Below are positions 18,252 through 27,362 of a stretch of DNA of 32,822 nucleotides, piece after piece (the first letter of the stretch is position 1; the number at the start of each line of letters is the position of its first letter). A model generated the notes under the pieces. That model searched no databases. It had not been told where the DNA came from and saw only the letters and a program-made list of their open reading frames with translations. The stretch lies in assembly GCA_938015575.1 (NCBI GenBank), contig CALLPT010000146.1:1-32822 (forward strand). The letters are read 5' to 3'. Both the position numbers and the translations under genes were made by a program. The DNA is from an uncultured Acidimicrobiales bacterium (GTDB lineage: Bacteria > Actinomycetota > Acidimicrobiia > Acidimicrobiales > UBA10347).

Positions 18252-18712
18252 GCGAGATGCTGCGCTATATCGGATGTGCGTGTGTCGTCCCCGACGGGAA
18301 CGGCCGCTACCTGATGGTGCGCGAGACCAAGGCCGTCGCTCGGGGGCGCATGGCGATGCCCGGTGGCATGTTGGAACCCGATGAGTCGATCGTCGACGCG
18401 GCGGTGCGCGAGGTGTTCGAGGAGACGGGGCTCACCGTCGAGGCGACGCGCCTGCTCGGGATCTTCCACTGTCCGCACACGTCAGAGGACAGTTACGGCG
18501 TGAACTTCGTGTACGAGGGCCGGCCTGTTGCTGGCGAGGTAACGACGAGCGAGGAACATCCCGAAGTCGTGTGGCTGACGTTGGCCGAGATCGAGGACCT
18601 GCACGCCCGAGGCCTCGTGCGTGGCGGGCACGTGCAAATCGCGGTCCGCCGAAGTGAGCAGAACGATCCCGTGCCGAACGACGTGGTAACCCAGGTCGAA
18701 GCGTCGGACTGA
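18248..18712 (+). CDS. Nudix hydrolase, 154 aa
   Basis: A Nudix-family pyrophosphohydrolase acting on nucleoside-diphosphate-linked substrates, with a perfect Nudix box (G-x5-E-x7-REV-x-EE-x-GL) at about residues 39-61: GMLEPDESIVDAAVREVFEE then TGL. The preceding strand CACVVPDGNGRYLMVRETK and the following LLGIFHCPH...VNFVYEGRPVAGE fit the fold. The region behind the box that decides substrate gives no clear clue, so I do not assign MutT-like or ADP-ribose activity. Start at ATG 18248 overlaps the upstream stop (ATGA) and has AAGGG about 9 nt upstream; the longer track frame is a shadow. Last gene of the gat operon. Confidence 0.9.
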   Translation: MSEMLRYIGCACVVPDGNGRYLMVRETKAVARGRMAMPGGMLEPDESIVDAAVREVFEETGLTVEATRLLGIFHCPHTSEDSYGVNFVYEGRPVAGEVTTSEEHPEVVWLTLAEIEDLHARGLVRGGHVQIAVRRSEQNDPVPNDVVTQVEASD

Positions 18713-18815
18713 CGGTGGGTTGGGAAACAACCTCGCCGAGGCCCACGTCGGCCCCCGCATCGCGGCGGTTTCGCGATCCCGGAGATATTCGGCTCGCAGC
18801 GAACGAGTCCCCAAG

Positions 18816-18827
18816 TACCGTCTTGGC
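18816..18827 (+). promoter_or_regulatory. -10 box TACCGT of leaderless small membrane protein gene
   Basis: TACCGT (18816-18821), 6 nt, then GTG at 18828. Decides the start against the longer frame from 18720. Confidence 0.5.
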
Positions 18828-19145
18828 GTGAGCACATTTCTGCAAGGGACGCTGCTGTTCCTGGTGATCGGGCTGGTGATCAACCTGCCGTTGACGATCC
18901 TTGCGCAGCGTCGTGGCCGCAAGAAGCTGCTCATGCGGTCGTTGTTGGTCGTGTTGGCGGTGGCGATGTGTTGCGGCGCCATGCAATTCGGCGCCGAGCG
19001 GCTCACGAACCAGTGCTTGGCGAACGGCAATCCGACCTACAACTGCAACAGCTACGGCGAAGCCGGCATGCAAGCGCTGTTCGTCGTCGGATTGGCGATC
19101 TTCTCGTGGCTCAACGCCTTTTGGCTGCGCGACTCAATCCGCTGA
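18828..19145 (+). CDS. Small integral membrane protein, unknown, 105 aa
   Basis: Starting at the GTG 18828, the protein has three hydrophobic segments: about 4-23 (LQGTLLFLVIGLVINLPLTI), about 33-52 (MRSLLVVLAVAMCCGAMQFG) and about 80-98 (ALFVVGLAIFSWLNAFWL). A basic loop (AQRRGRKKLLMR) lies between the first two, and a loop with two cysteines (NQCLANGNPTYNCNSYGE) between the second and third. I recognise no family. Start chosen from the TANNNT-N6 geometry. It ends 1 bp before the end of lhr on the opposite strand. Confidence 0.62.
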   Translation: MSTFLQGTLLFLVIGLVINLPLTILAQRRGRKKLLMRSLLVVLAVAMCCGAMQFGAERLTNQCLANGNPTYNCNSYGEAGMQALFVVGLAIFSWLNAFWLRDSIR

Positions 19146-19146
19146 G

Positions 19147-22100
19147 TTACTGGTCCGGCGACGAGAACAAGGTCGCCGCCATCTGCTCGACGGCACATTC
19201 GTCATCGCTTGGCGCAGGCGACGCAAGCAGCCGTTCATCGATTGGCGATCGAAGCGGGTCAGGAGCGATGTCGGCACTCGTGGCACCGGGGCAGGCACCG
19301 TCGATGTAGCGCACGGTTGCGCCGCCGACAGCTCGCACTCGGTCGCCGGGCAACAAGACGCCGGTGACGTTGCAAGGATCGACGGCGTGGATGTCGGTGA
19401 CGCGTCCGGTCTCTTTGCTCTTGCGGCTCGTGCGCAGGGTCTGGATCGCTTCGACCGACGCGTATTGCTCGCCGGCGAAGCCTTTGACGAACCGGCCGCC
19501 TCGGATCAGGCCCCGAGCTTCGAGTCGGCGGAACGCCCACAGGACCTCTCGCCAGGGCACCGCGAGGGTCTCGGTCATGGCCAGGTCGCGGAACACGACA
19601 CCCCAGCGGGCAAGGAGTTGCTCGGCGACGGCCTCGGCCAACTCGTCGGGGTCTTCGATGTGCATGGGAGGGGGTAGCAGGGCCCAGCGACCCTCGCTTC
19701 GCTCGTGGCCGGCTGCCCCTCGGCGAAGGCCACGGCGGCTCAGCGAATGCCGGGCCGAGCGGGGCTTGCGGGCCGAGAACAGTTTGCGGACGGCTCCGAA
19801 ACTGTCGGCGGTCACCAGGCCAAGGCCGACCGCTTGCCAGAGCGCGTCTTCGATCTCGGCTGCCGGGGCGTCGATCTCGTCGCAGAGCTCGGTGTGGAAG
19901 CGAGCCCCACGCGTGCGGAGGGTGTCGACGATCTGGGCGACGAGCCCGAGTTCGCCAGACTCGGCAGCCGGGCACGGAGCGTCGGCGTTGGCGCCGCGGC
20001 CTGCGGCGAGCAGCCAGCCGAAGTCGCCCCGGGTCGTGAGCGTGACCTTGGTGGCCCGAGAAGGGGTGAGACGTCGCGGCGCGGTCGCCGAGTCGGTGTC
20101 GTCAAGGTCGTCGAGGTCGGCCGGTTCGGTGGGAGCGCCATCGTCAACGAACGCAACCTTTGGCGGCGACAGACGACCCCACACGACCTCGCCGCCGAGG
20201 CAGAGCTCGTCGAGCCATTCGGGCTTGTAGTCGGCGACTCGATCGGCGAGGACCGAATCCCACGATCCGGCCGGAATCTCATAACCCTGGAGCTGTTCGA
20301 GGATTGCCAGCAAACCCGGGCGGCCGCGCACTTGGGTTCCGGCGGCCAGGTGATGCCACTCCAGCAGGAACTGCACGAACTGTTTGGTGGTGACCGGTTC
20401 GATCTCGCGGCGGCGCTGCTTCTGCGAGTAGATGTGGATACGAGCCAGGAGTTGGCGGGCGCACCACTCGGTGTCGGCACCCTCGCTCGGCGACCATGCG
20501 CCACGGATGGCGAAGCCGGTGCCTTCGAGGGCGACCAGGGCGATGCCGACCGAGCTGACCTTGGCGCCACAGAGCTCGGCGAGTGCCTCGGTTGTAATGG
20601 GGCCGGTGATGTTCAGGTGACCGCGGACCATGGTCTGCAGTGCATCTTCGCCCAGCGTCGTGTCGGTGCCGATCGCGGTCGCCGACTCGACGAGCTCGGT
20701 AGTTGTCCACCAGCGAATGGTGCGTGCGGCACCGCCGCCCCCGGAGGTCTCGGACAGATCCTCGGTCTCGACGGTCGTTGCCCGATTGCGCTCAATGAGC
20801 TGATCGAACAGCGGCTGCCAGGCGGCTCGCGGTCGGGCACGAACGAGATCGCTCAACAGGTCGTGGAGCTCGTCGGCCGTGCGTATGTCCGGCTCGGCCT
20901 CGGCTCGCACCCGATTGATCGCGGACAGGTCGACGCCGCCAATTTCGGTGAGGTCCACGGGCAGGCCGCGGCGCAAAGGCACGGCGCGGGAACGGCGATC
21001 GATGGCTTCGGCGTCGTCGAGAAAGGTGTAGGGCGCGCCGACCATGAGCTCGTGAGCCAACGGCGACGGTTCGACGGTGTCGACACACGTAACGGCGAGG
21101 TCGCCCGACTGCAGCCGAGTCGTGAGTTCCTGGAGGCCAACGACGTCCATGCCCTCGTTGAGGGTGTCGAACATGGTCTGGCGCACGATCGGGTGATCGG
21201 GGATCTCGATCGGACCGTTGATGTGTTCTTGGCATCCAGCCGCCGAAGGGAAAGCGGCGGCCATCACATCGTCGGCTTCCATGCGCTGAATCGGTGGCGG
21301 GTTCTTCCGCCCACCCTTGAACCGCAGCACGGTCAGGGACCGGTTCAGATTCCAGCGCCATCGGGAGATGAACATGGGCGACGGCGGCACCAGGACCGCC
21401 TGGGTCAGGGTCTGAGGTACGGCCTCGGGTTTGAGGTAGTGCTTGACCTCGTCGAGCGGGAAGCTGTGTTGGGGGCCAAGTGACAGCACGACGGCATCGT
21501 CGTTGGCGGCGGCCTGGAGTTCGAAGTCGAAGTTGACGCAGAATTTCTTGCGTAGCGCCAAACCGAATGCCCGGTTGATGCGTCCGCCGAAAGGGGAGTG
21601 CACGACGAGCTGCATGCCGCCGGTCTGGTCGAAGAAGCGCTCGATCACCAACCGGTTGGTTGTCGGTAGATCACCGAGGACCTGGAGTGAGGCGGCCAGA
21701 TACGTCACCAGCATCTCGGCGGCGATGTCGTCGATGCCGCAGCGTTGCTTGACCCAGTCGACGGCGGCCTTCATCGATCCTTGGACCGGCATCCCCCGCT
21801 CGTCGGCGCCTGCGGCGCTCAGGCTCGGACCCGCCTGCTCGGGCGTCGTGCCTTGGATCCGGTCTTGGACCCCTTGGCGGAGATCGGCGACCTCTTCGGA
21901 GAGTTCTTGGGTGCGAGCGGGCGCTTCGCCCAGCCAGAACGGCACGGTCGGCGGTTTGCCTCCGGCGTCGACGACCCGGACCACGCCCGGCTCGATGCGA
22001 CGGATCTGCCACGAGTGCGTACCGAGCAAGAAGATGTCACCGGGAAGCGACTCGGTGGCCCAGTCCTCGTTGACGCTGCCGACGTACATGTCGTCGGGGT

Positions 22101-23730
22101 CGGCGATCACCCGGTAGTCGGCGATCTCGGGGATCGCACCGCCACTGGTCAGGCTGGCAAGGCGGGCGCCGCGTCGGCCTTCGAGTTCGCCGTTGATGCT
22201 GTCGTGATGGACATAGGCGCCCTTGGGGCCGCGACCGGTGACGATGCCCTCGGTGACGAATTGCAGGACCTCGTCGAATTGGTCGCGAGTCAGATCGGCG
22301 TACGGCGCCGCGCCTCGCATGAGCTCAAACAAGTCGTCGACGTGCCAGCGCTCGGCGGCGGTCTCGGCCACGATCTGTTGGGCGAGAATGTCGAGCGGGG
22401 CGACCGGCGGACGGATGGCATCGAGGCGGCCCGCGTGCACCGCCGACAGCAACGACGCGCACTCGACGAGCGCGTCGCGGCTCAGCGGAAACAGGCGCCC
22501 TTTGGGTGTTCCTAGGCGTGTGTGGCCGGAACGGCCGACCCGTTGCAAGAAGGTGGCGATGCTGCGGGGCGAGCCGATCTGGCACACGAGCTCGATCGGG
22601 CCGATGTCGATGCCAAGCTCGAGTGAGGCGGTCGCGACCAGGGCCTTGAACTCGCCGGCTCGCAGCTTTCGTTCCACCCGCTCGCGGCGGGCCTTGCTCA
22701 GCGACCCGTGGTGCGCGGCGACCTTGTCTTCGCCCAGGCGTTCGGCGAGTTGATGGGCGAAGCGCTCCGCCAGACTGCGGGTGTTGACGAATACGAGCGT
22801 GGTGTGGTGCTGCTCGATCATCTCGGTGATGACATCGAGCATCTCGCTGACCTGTTCGGCCGGTGCCAGCGCCTCGAGTTCCCCGTCGGGCAACACGAGT
22901 TCCAGGTCGAGCTCGCGCTTGTGCCCGGTGTCGACGATCTTGCACTGAGCGGTGCCATCGGCGCGCGTCGGCTTGCTTCCGACCAACAGGCGGGCCACGG
23001 TCTCGACCGGGCGCTGCGTCGCTGACAAGCCGATGCGCACCGGTCGCTCGGCACAGATGTGTTCGAGGCGTTCCAGTGTCAGGGCCAGGTGGGAGCCGCG
23101 CTTGTCGCGGGCCACGGCGTGGATCTCGTCGACGATCACCGTGCGGATCGTGCGCAGCGCCTCGCGACTCTTCTCGGCCGTGACCATGAGATAGAGCGAC
23201 TCGGGCGTGGTGACGATGAACTCGGGCGGGCGGCGCACCATCGAGCTGCGTTGGCTGCTGGTGGTGTCGCCGGATCGCACGCCGACCCGCAGTGCCGGAG
23301 GTGCGTAGCCCAACTCGATCGCGATCTCGGCGATCTGGTCGAGCGGACGCATGAGGTTCTCGCTGATGTCGACCGCCAGCGCCTTGAGCGGCGACACGTA
23401 CATGACCTGGGCCGTGTCGGCCATGAGCTTGCCGGCATCGTGACGCTTGTAGAGCTCATCGATCGAGACGAGGAACGCCGACAGGGTCTTGCCCGAGCCC
23501 GTTGGTGCGGCGACGAGCGTGTCGTTGCCAGCCGCGATGCTTGGCCAGGCCTGGGCCTGGGGGTCGGTCGGGCCGAGCGGGAACGTGCGGGCAAACCAGG
23601 TGCGAATCGCGGGATGGAAGTCGCGCAGGACCGGGTCGATGATCTCGTCGTGCGGTGCCGCGAACGGCAGCATCTGGGATGTTGGCCGTCGGTCCGCCGG
23701 GCGTGGGGGAGGAAGCTCGGTTAACGACAT
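19147..23730 (-). CDS. lhr: Large superfamily 2 helicase Lhr, about 1527 aa
   Basis: ATP-dependent 3'-5' DNA helicase and translocase; the mycobacterial enzyme unwinds RNA:DNA and DNA duplexes and its gene is linked to DNA-damage response. Core motifs: PQAQAWPSIAAG (Q-type), APTGSGKT (motif I, near residue 75), VDEIHAVARDKRGSHLA (motif II, DEIH, near 205), GLSATQRPVE (III), TLVFVNTRSLAERFAHQLAE (IV), ASLELGIDIGPIELV (V) and QRVGRSGH (VI). The winged-helix and Lhr-core domains follow (PFGGRINRAFGLALR; GWxLARRS-type region), and the full C-terminal half of actinobacterial Lhr is present up to TLFSSPDQ. Start: the track gives ATG 23736, but ATG 23730 (MSLTELPPPRP) has GGGAG 8 nt upstream, better placed; the difference is two residues. 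Convergent with the small membrane gene, 1 bp apart. Confidence 0.93.
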   Translation of the reverse strand: MSLTELPPPRPADRRPTSQMLPFAAPHDEIIDPVLRDFHPAIRTWFARTFPLGPTDPQAQAWPSIAAGNDTLVAAPTGSGKTLSAFLVSIDELYKRHDAGKLMADTAQVMYVSPLKALAVDISENLMRPLDQIAEIAIELGYAPPALRVGVRSGDTTSSQRSSMVRRPPEFIVTTPESLYLMVTAEKSREALRTIRTVIVDEIHAVARDKRGSHLALTLERLEHICAERPVRIGLSATQRPVETVARLLVGSKPTRADGTAQCKIVDTGHKRELDLELVLPDGELEALAPAEQVSEMLDVITEMIEQHHTTLVFVNTRSLAERFAHQLAERLGEDKVAAHHGSLSKARRERVERKLRAGEFKALVATASLELGIDIGPIELVCQIGSPRSIATFLQRVGRSGHTRLGTPKGRLFPLSRDALVECASLLSAVHAGRLDAIRPPVAPLDILAQQIVAETAAERWHVDDLFELMRGAAPYADLTRDQFDEVLQFVTEGIVTGRGPKGAYVHHDSINGELEGRRGARLASLTSGGAIPEIADYRVIADPDDMYVGSVNEDWATESLPGDIFLLGTHSWQIRRIEPGVVRVVDAGGKPPTVPFWLGEAPARTQELSEEVADLRQGVQDRIQGTTPEQAGPSLSAAGADERGMPVQGSMKAAVDWVKQRCGIDDIAAEMLVTYLAASLQVLGDLPTTNRLVIERFFDQTGGMQLVVHSPFGGRINRAFGLALRKKFCVNFDFELQAAANDDAVVLSLGPQHSFPLDEVKHYLKPEAVPQTLTQAVLVPPSPMFISRWRWNLNRSLTVLRFKGGRKNPPPIQRMEADDVMAAAFPSAAGCQEHINGPIEIPDHPIVRQTMFDTLNEGMDVVGLQELTTRLQSGDLAVTCVDTVEPSPLAHELMVGAPYTFLDDAEAIDRRSRAVPLRRGLPVDLTEIGGVDLSAINRVRAEAEPDIRTADELHDLLSDLVRARPRAAWQPLFDQLIERNRATTVETEDLSETSGGGGAARTIRWWTTTELVESATAIGTDTTLGEDALQTMVRGHLNITGPITTEALAELCGAKVSSVGIALVALEGTGFAIRGAWSPSEGADTEWCARQLLARIHIYSQKQRRREIEPVTTKQFVQFLLEWHHLAAGTQVRGRPGLLAILEQLQGYEIPAGSWDSVLADRVADYKPEWLDELCLGGEVVWGRLSPPKVAFVDDGAPTEPADLDDLDDTDSATAPRRLTPSRATKVTLTTRGDFGWLLAAGRGANADAPCPAAESGELGLVAQIVDTLRTRGARFHTELCDEIDAPAAEIEDALWQAVGLGLVTADSFGAVRKLFSARKPRSARHSLSRRGLRRGAAGHERSEGRWALLPPPMHIEDPDELAEAVAEQLLARWGVVFRDLAMTETLAVPWREVLWAFRRLEARGLIRGGRFVKGFAGEQYASVEAIQTLRTSRKSKETGRVTDIHAVDPCNVTGVLLPGDRVRAVGGATVRYIDGACPGATSADIAPDPLRSPIDERLLASPAPSDDECAVEQMAATLFSSPDQ

Positions 23731-23757
23731 CAGCATGTCTCCCTACGCACGATCCCG

Positions 23758-23763
23758 AACCTA
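23758..23763 (-). promoter_or_regulatory. Possible -10 box TAGGTT of lhr
   Basis: TAGGTT on the minus strand fits TANNNT. A start about 7 nt downstream would give a leader of roughly 20 nt containing the AGGGAG ribosome site, so lhr would be a leadered gene, unlike several neighbours. Confidence 0.35.
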
Positions 23764-23829
23764 GCCGCGCGAAGTGGTGTCGGTGGGCGGGTTCGCTCGT
23801 ATGGAATATGGGTCACCGGTGGCCTCCCC

Positions 23830-23849
23830 GGATCGGCGTACGCCGATCC
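23830..23849. promoter_or_regulatory. Perfect 20-bp palindrome between lhr and the NTF2-like gene
   Basis: GGATCGGCGTACGCCGATCC is a perfect inverted repeat without spacer. It lies 67 bp upstream of the lhr -10 candidate and about 127 bp upstream of the NTF2-like start. No T tract follows on either side, so it reads better as an operator than a terminator. The binding protein is unknown. Apart from this and the promoter at 23904, the 246-bp divergent region shows no ORF I can support. Confidence 0.45.
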
Positions 23850-23903
23850 TGACAGAACGGTGTGACAACGAAGTTGCGGGTGTCGGAGAACGGCAACGGC
23901 CGC

Positions 23904-23932
23904 TGGACTTTGGCGTGGGCAATGACTACGTT
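23904..23932 (+). promoter_or_regulatory. Candidate promoter with degenerate LacI-site for the NTF2-like gene
   Basis: TGGACT (23904-23909), 17-nt spacer, TACGTT (23927-23932) form a -35/-10 pair. ATGACTACGT (23922-23931) overlapping the -10 is identical to the left 10 bases of the palindrome in the lacI promoter, and 12 of the 16 positions match overall. This suggests the same regulator may act here through a weaker site. Confidence 0.35.
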
Positions 23933-23976
23933 CGCACTCCTCGGCGAGGTCGCGAGCACACGATGGGAAAACGGCG

Positions 23977-24996
23977 ATGGCACAGCATCCGATGACGGAC
24001 TTCGACCCGAAGTTCACGACGCCCGAGGATTACATCCTCGGCATCACCTATGAGATTTGGGAAGGCCGGGGTGTCGACACGCTGCACCACTACTACGCGC
24101 CCGAGATCCCGGTTCGTTCCCCGGCAGGCGTCGTGATCGGCAACCAAGCCGTGATCGACGCCACCAACGAGACACTTCGCGAGTTCCCGGATCGACAGCT
24201 CATGGGCGAAGACGTGATCTGGAGCGACGACGGCGAGGGTGGATTCTTGTCGAGTCACCGCATCTTCTCGACCGCCACCCACCTGGCCGACGGCGCCTAC
24301 GGAAAGGCGAGCGGCACGAAGTTCCGGTACCGCATCATCGCCGATTGCGCCGCCCGGGCGAACACGATCTATGACGAGTGGCTGATCCGCGACCAGGGTG
24401 CCATCGTTGCCCAAACCGGCATCGATCCTCGGCAATATGCCGCGGATCAGATCGAGGCCGAAGGTGGCGCAGCAACCGCGGCGCGGCCCTACACACCGGC
24501 CAGCGAGCCTGGTCTGGTCTACACCGGCACGGGCAATGACCACCCCGTTGGCCAGCGCTACGGCGACATCTTGTCCTCGGTCATGGCGGGCCCGCTCGGC
24601 GCTGGCAACGAGGCCGCGGGAGGTCTCAACGGAACCGACGCCATCGCTTCGGCCTATGACCGGGCCGCGCACCTCGAGCTTCCAGGAGCAACCAGTGAGC
24701 ACGGTTGGGCGGGCGCTCGTCGGTTCTGGAGCTCGCTGCGCGAGTGCTTCCCCGACGCCACCTTCACGATCCACCACCAGATCGGTCGAGACGATCCGGG
24801 ACTGGGGGAGCGGGCGGCACTCCGATGGTCGTTGCACGGCACGCACGACGGTGGCAGCCGCTACGGCACCCCGACCGGCGTCGAGGTATACGTGATGGGT
24901 CTCTCCCATGCTGAGTTCGGGCCGTGGGGCTTGCGTCGCGAGTGGGTCCTCTTCGACGACACCGCGATCTGGAAGCAGATCCTGCTCGACGCTTAG
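23977..24996 (+). CDS. Double NTF2/SnoaL-like domain protein, 339 aa
   Basis: Two NTF2/SnoaL-like alpha+beta barrel units appear in one chain. The first (about 10-150) has ILGITYEIWEGRGVDTLHHY, IPVRSPAGVVIGNQAVIDAT and FRYRIIADCAARANTIYDEW. The second (about 190-335) has GTDAIASAYDRAAHLELPGA, a central RFWSSLRECFPDATFTIHHQ, RAALRWSLHGTHDGG and a final REWVLFDDTAIWKQILL. SnoaL-type proteins are small cyclases, hydrolases, isomerases or binding proteins; no activity can be fixed from sequence. The start at ATG 23977 has a weak GGGAAAA upstream; ATG 23992 is an alternative. It ends 70 bp before the LacI gene and probably shares its regulation, so I consider it part of the catabolic locus. Confidence 0.7.
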   Translation: MAQHPMTDFDPKFTTPEDYILGITYEIWEGRGVDTLHHYYAPEIPVRSPAGVVIGNQAVIDATNETLREFPDRQLMGEDVIWSDDGEGGFLSSHRIFSTATHLADGAYGKASGTKFRYRIIADCAARANTIYDEWLIRDQGAIVAQTGIDPRQYAADQIEAEGGAATAARPYTPASEPGLVYTGTGNDHPVGQRYGDILSSVMAGPLGAGNEAAGGLNGTDAIASAYDRAAHLELPGATSEHGWAGARRFWSSLRECFPDATFTIHHQIGRDDPGLGERAALRWSLHGTHDGGSRYGTPTGVEVYVMGLSHAEFGPWGLRREWVLFDDTAIWKQILLDA

Positions 24997-25028
24997 TCGG
25001 TCAGAACGAAGAAAAACCGATCAACCCC

Positions 25029-25057
25029 TTGCATCGATGACTACGTAGTCATAAGGT
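25029..25057 (+). promoter_or_regulatory. lacI-operon promoter with a 16-bp operator in its spacer
   Basis: -35 TTGCAT (25029-25034), 17-nt spacer, -10 TAAGGT (25052-25057), then 9 nt to the GTG at 25067. The perfect palindrome ATGACTACGTAGTCAT (25037-25052), with the central CG usual for LacI-family operators, fills the spacer and touches the -10. A repressor bound here would block RNA polymerase directly, so autorepression of the whole operon is the natural reading. Confidence 0.65.
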
Positions 25058-25066
25058 CGCCAAATC

Positions 25067-26086
25067 GTGAGGGGAAACACGGGGTCGACCACGACGAGGT
25101 CCGGCCGGGTCACATCGCATGATGTAGCGACCGAGGCTGGCGTGTCACAAGCCACGGTGGCGCGCGTCTTCTCTTCGCCCGACAAAGTCGCCCCAGCGAC
25201 CCGCGAAAAGGTGCGTGCGGCCGCCGATCGGCTCGGCTACGTGCCGAATGCGATCGCTCGAAGCCTCAAGGCGCAACGCACCGACATCGTCGGTGCCATC
25301 GTTCCCGCGTTCGGCGAGTACTGGCAGCATGTGCTCACCCTGTTCTCCCGACAGCTCACCGAACGCCGCAAGCAGCTCCTGCTGTTCAGCTTCGCCGAAC
25401 CGAGCCAGGTCAACGACGTCTTGGAAACCGTCGCCCGGTATCGACTGGACGGCCTGATCGCTGCATCGGCCAGCATCGGCCCCGCACAGCTCGCCCGCAT
25501 CGAACAGCTCGCCATGCCAACGGTGGCATTCAATCAGCCGGCGGCGGCCGGCCTGGTCCCCTCGGTCACCGTCGACAACGAAGCCGGCAGCCAGGCGTTG
25601 GCGGCACACATCGTCGACCGAGGCGCTCGCTCCGCGATCTTCGTCGGCGGCATCGCCTCGACGAGCACCGACCAACAGCGCTATCGGGGTGCCGTCGCCG
25701 AGCTTGGCACCCACGGCGTCGCGTGCCGCTATGTCGAAGCTGGCGCCTTCAGCTACGAAGCCGGCTACAAGATCGCCCAGCACCTGGCCGACGATGTCGA
25801 CGATCGGGCCGATGCGATCCTCGTCGGCAGTGACGAAGTCGCATTCGGTGTCGTCGACGGTCTTCGTGAGCGCGGCATCGAGGCCCCGCGAGATGTCTTG
25901 TTGACCGGTTTCGACGGTCTGCCGCAAGCCAGCTGGGTCGGCTACGACCTGACCACACTCGAACAGCCTGTCGAGCTGCTGGTCGAACATGCGCTGACCC
26001 GACTACTCGACGACGGCCACGCCAGCGAATCCACCGATGTCGTGGTGCCGGGAACCATTCGCCAGGGAAGGACTACCAATGCCTGA
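25067..26086 (+). CDS. LacI-family transcriptional regulator, 339 aa
   Basis: Residues about 15-65 are the LacI helix-turn-helix plus hinge: [20 protein letters not shown], then [20 protein letters not shown] and SLKAQRT. The usual TVSRV is TVARV here. The rest is a periplasmic-binding-protein-like sensor domain (about 70-335): [66 protein letters not shown] and LTGFDGLP. It should bind a small molecule, most likely the substrate or an intermediate of the pathway encoded downstream. The GTG start follows a promoter containing a palindromic site. The stop overlaps the next gene by 8 bp, so regulator and enzymes share one transcript. Repressor rather than activator is inferred from the operator position. 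Confidence 0.92.
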   Translation: MRGNTGSTTTRSGRVTSHDVATEAGVSQATVARVFSSPDKVAPATREKVRAAADRLGYVPNAIARSLKAQRTDIVGAIVPAFGEYWQHVLTLFSRQLTERRKQLLLFSFAEPSQVNDVLETVARYRLDGLIAASASIGPAQLARIEQLAMPTVAFNQPAAAGLVPSVTVDNEAGSQALAAHIVDRGARSAIFVGGIASTSTDQQRYRGAVAELGTHGVACRYVEAGAFSYEAGYKIAQHLADDVDDRADAILVGSDEVAFGVVDGLRERGIEAPRDVLLTGFDGLPQASWVGYDLTTLEQPVELLVEHALTRLLDDGHASESTDVVVPGTIRQGRTTNA

Positions 26087-27362
26087 GATCATCAAAGACG
26101 CCACTGCCAAGTCGGCCCATGGCGCCAACCTCGAGCTCGCCGAGACGGTGCGTTCCATCATCGCCGACATCGAGGAGCGCGGCGAGGCGGCGGTGCGCGA
26201 ACTCAGCGAGAAGTTCGACAACTGGACGCCCGAGGCCTTCCGTCTCAGCGAGCAGCAGATCGCCGATGTGGTGGCCAGCGTCGACCCGCAGACGATCGCC
26301 GACATCAAGTTCGCCCAGACCCAGATCCGCAACTTCGCCGAAGCCCAGCTGGCAACGCTGAGCGATGTCGAAGTCGAAACGCTGCCCGGCGTGTTCCTCG
26401 GGCACCGCAATCTGCCGGTAGCGAGCGTCGGCTGCTACGTGCCCGGTGGCCGCTACCCCATGGTGGCCAGCGCCCACATGTCGGTGTTGACCGCCAAGGT
26501 CGCCGGCGTGCCGCGGGTCGCCGCATGCACTCCGCCAATCAATGGCGAGATTCCGGCCGAGACCGTCACGGCCATGCATCTCGCCGGCGCCGATGAGATC
26601 TATCTGCTCGGCGGGATCCAGGCCGTTGCCGCCATGGCGATCGGCACCGAGTTCGTCGACCCGGTCGACTTCCTCGTCGGCCCGGGCAATGCCTTTGTTG
26701 CCGAAGCCAAGCGTCTGCTGTTCGGACGCGTCGGCATCGACCTGCTCGCCGGCCCGACCGAGACCCTGGTCATTGCCGACGACACCGTCGACGGCGAAAT
26801 CTGCGCCACGGACCTGCTGGGCCAGGCCGAACACGGACCGACCTCGCCCGCCGTGCTGGTGACCACGAGTCGTGAGCTCGCACACGACACGATCGCCGAA
26901 GTCGCTCGTCAGCTCGAAACTCTGGCGACCGCCGATGTGGCTTCGGTGGCGTGGCAGGACTACGGCCGAGTCATCCTCTGCGAGGACAACGCCGAGATGC
27001 TCGCCGTTGCCGAGGACCTGGCCTTTGAACACGTCCAGGTGATGACCAACGACGACGACTACTTCTTCGAGCACATGCGCAACTACGGCGCCCTGTTCCT
27101 CGGACCCATGACCAACGTCAGCTACGGCGACAAGGTCATCGGCACCAACCACACACTGCCGACGCAGGGCGCCGCCCGCTACACGGGCGGTCTGTGGGTT
27201 GGCAAGTTCATCAAGACGGTGACCCACCAACGGGTCACCAATGCCGCGTCGAGCGCCATGATCGGCGAGTACTGCTCTCGCCTGTGCGCCATCGAAAACT
27301 TCGCCGGCCACCAGGCTCAGGCCGACATTCGCGTCGAACGCTACGGAGCGGCCGCGAACTGA
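26079..27362 (+). CDS. Histidinol-dehydrogenase-family enzyme, HpsN-type (catabolic), 427 aa
   Basis: The family uses zinc and NAD+ to oxidise a terminal alcohol to a carboxylic acid in two steps. Conserved residues line up with E. coli HisD at constant offset: Q249 and H252 (LLGQAEHGP), the catalytic pair E317-H318 (FEHVQVMT), D351 ([14 protein letters not shown]) and H411 near the end. NAD-site signatures include [18 protein letters not shown] and [20 protein letters not shown]. The C-terminal stretch [18 protein letters not shown] is the form I associate with sulfopropanediol 3-dehydrogenase (HpsN) and related catabolic paralogues, rather than biosynthetic HisD. No histidine genes are nearby. 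The substrate is unproven: no sulfolactate-processing genes are in the window. Start ATG 26079 has GGAAGGA upstream and overlaps lacI by 8 bp; the track's 26037 start lies within lacI. Confidence 0.85.
   Translation: MPEIIKDATAKSAHGANLELAETVRSIIADIEERGEAAVRELSEKFDNWTPEAFRLSEQQIADVVASVDPQTIADIKFAQTQIRNFAEAQLATLSDVEVETLPGVFLGHRNLPVASVGCYVPGGRYPMVASAHMSVLTAKVAGVPRVAACTPPINGEIPAETVTAMHLAGADEIYLLGGIQAVAAMAIGTEFVDPVDFLVGPGNAFVAEAKRLLFGRVGIDLLAGPTETLVIADDTVDGEICATDLLGQAEHGPTSPAVLVTTSRELAHDTIAEVARQLETLATADVASVAWQDYGRVILCEDNAEMLAVAEDLAFEHVQVMTNDDDYFFEHMRNYGALFLGPMTNVSYGDKVIGTNHTLPTQGAARYTGGLWVGKFIKTVTHQRVTNAASSAMIGEYCSRLCAIENFAGHQAQADIRVERYGAAAN

Noticed and set aside
19705-21483. 592-aa plus-strand ORF
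   Set aside because: Antisense to lhr, which carries complete helicase motifs.
26079-27362. Biosynthetic histidinol dehydrogenase (hisD of the histidine operon)
   Set aside because: No his genes nearby, LacI-controlled catabolic context, and a C-terminal signature of HpsN-type paralogues.
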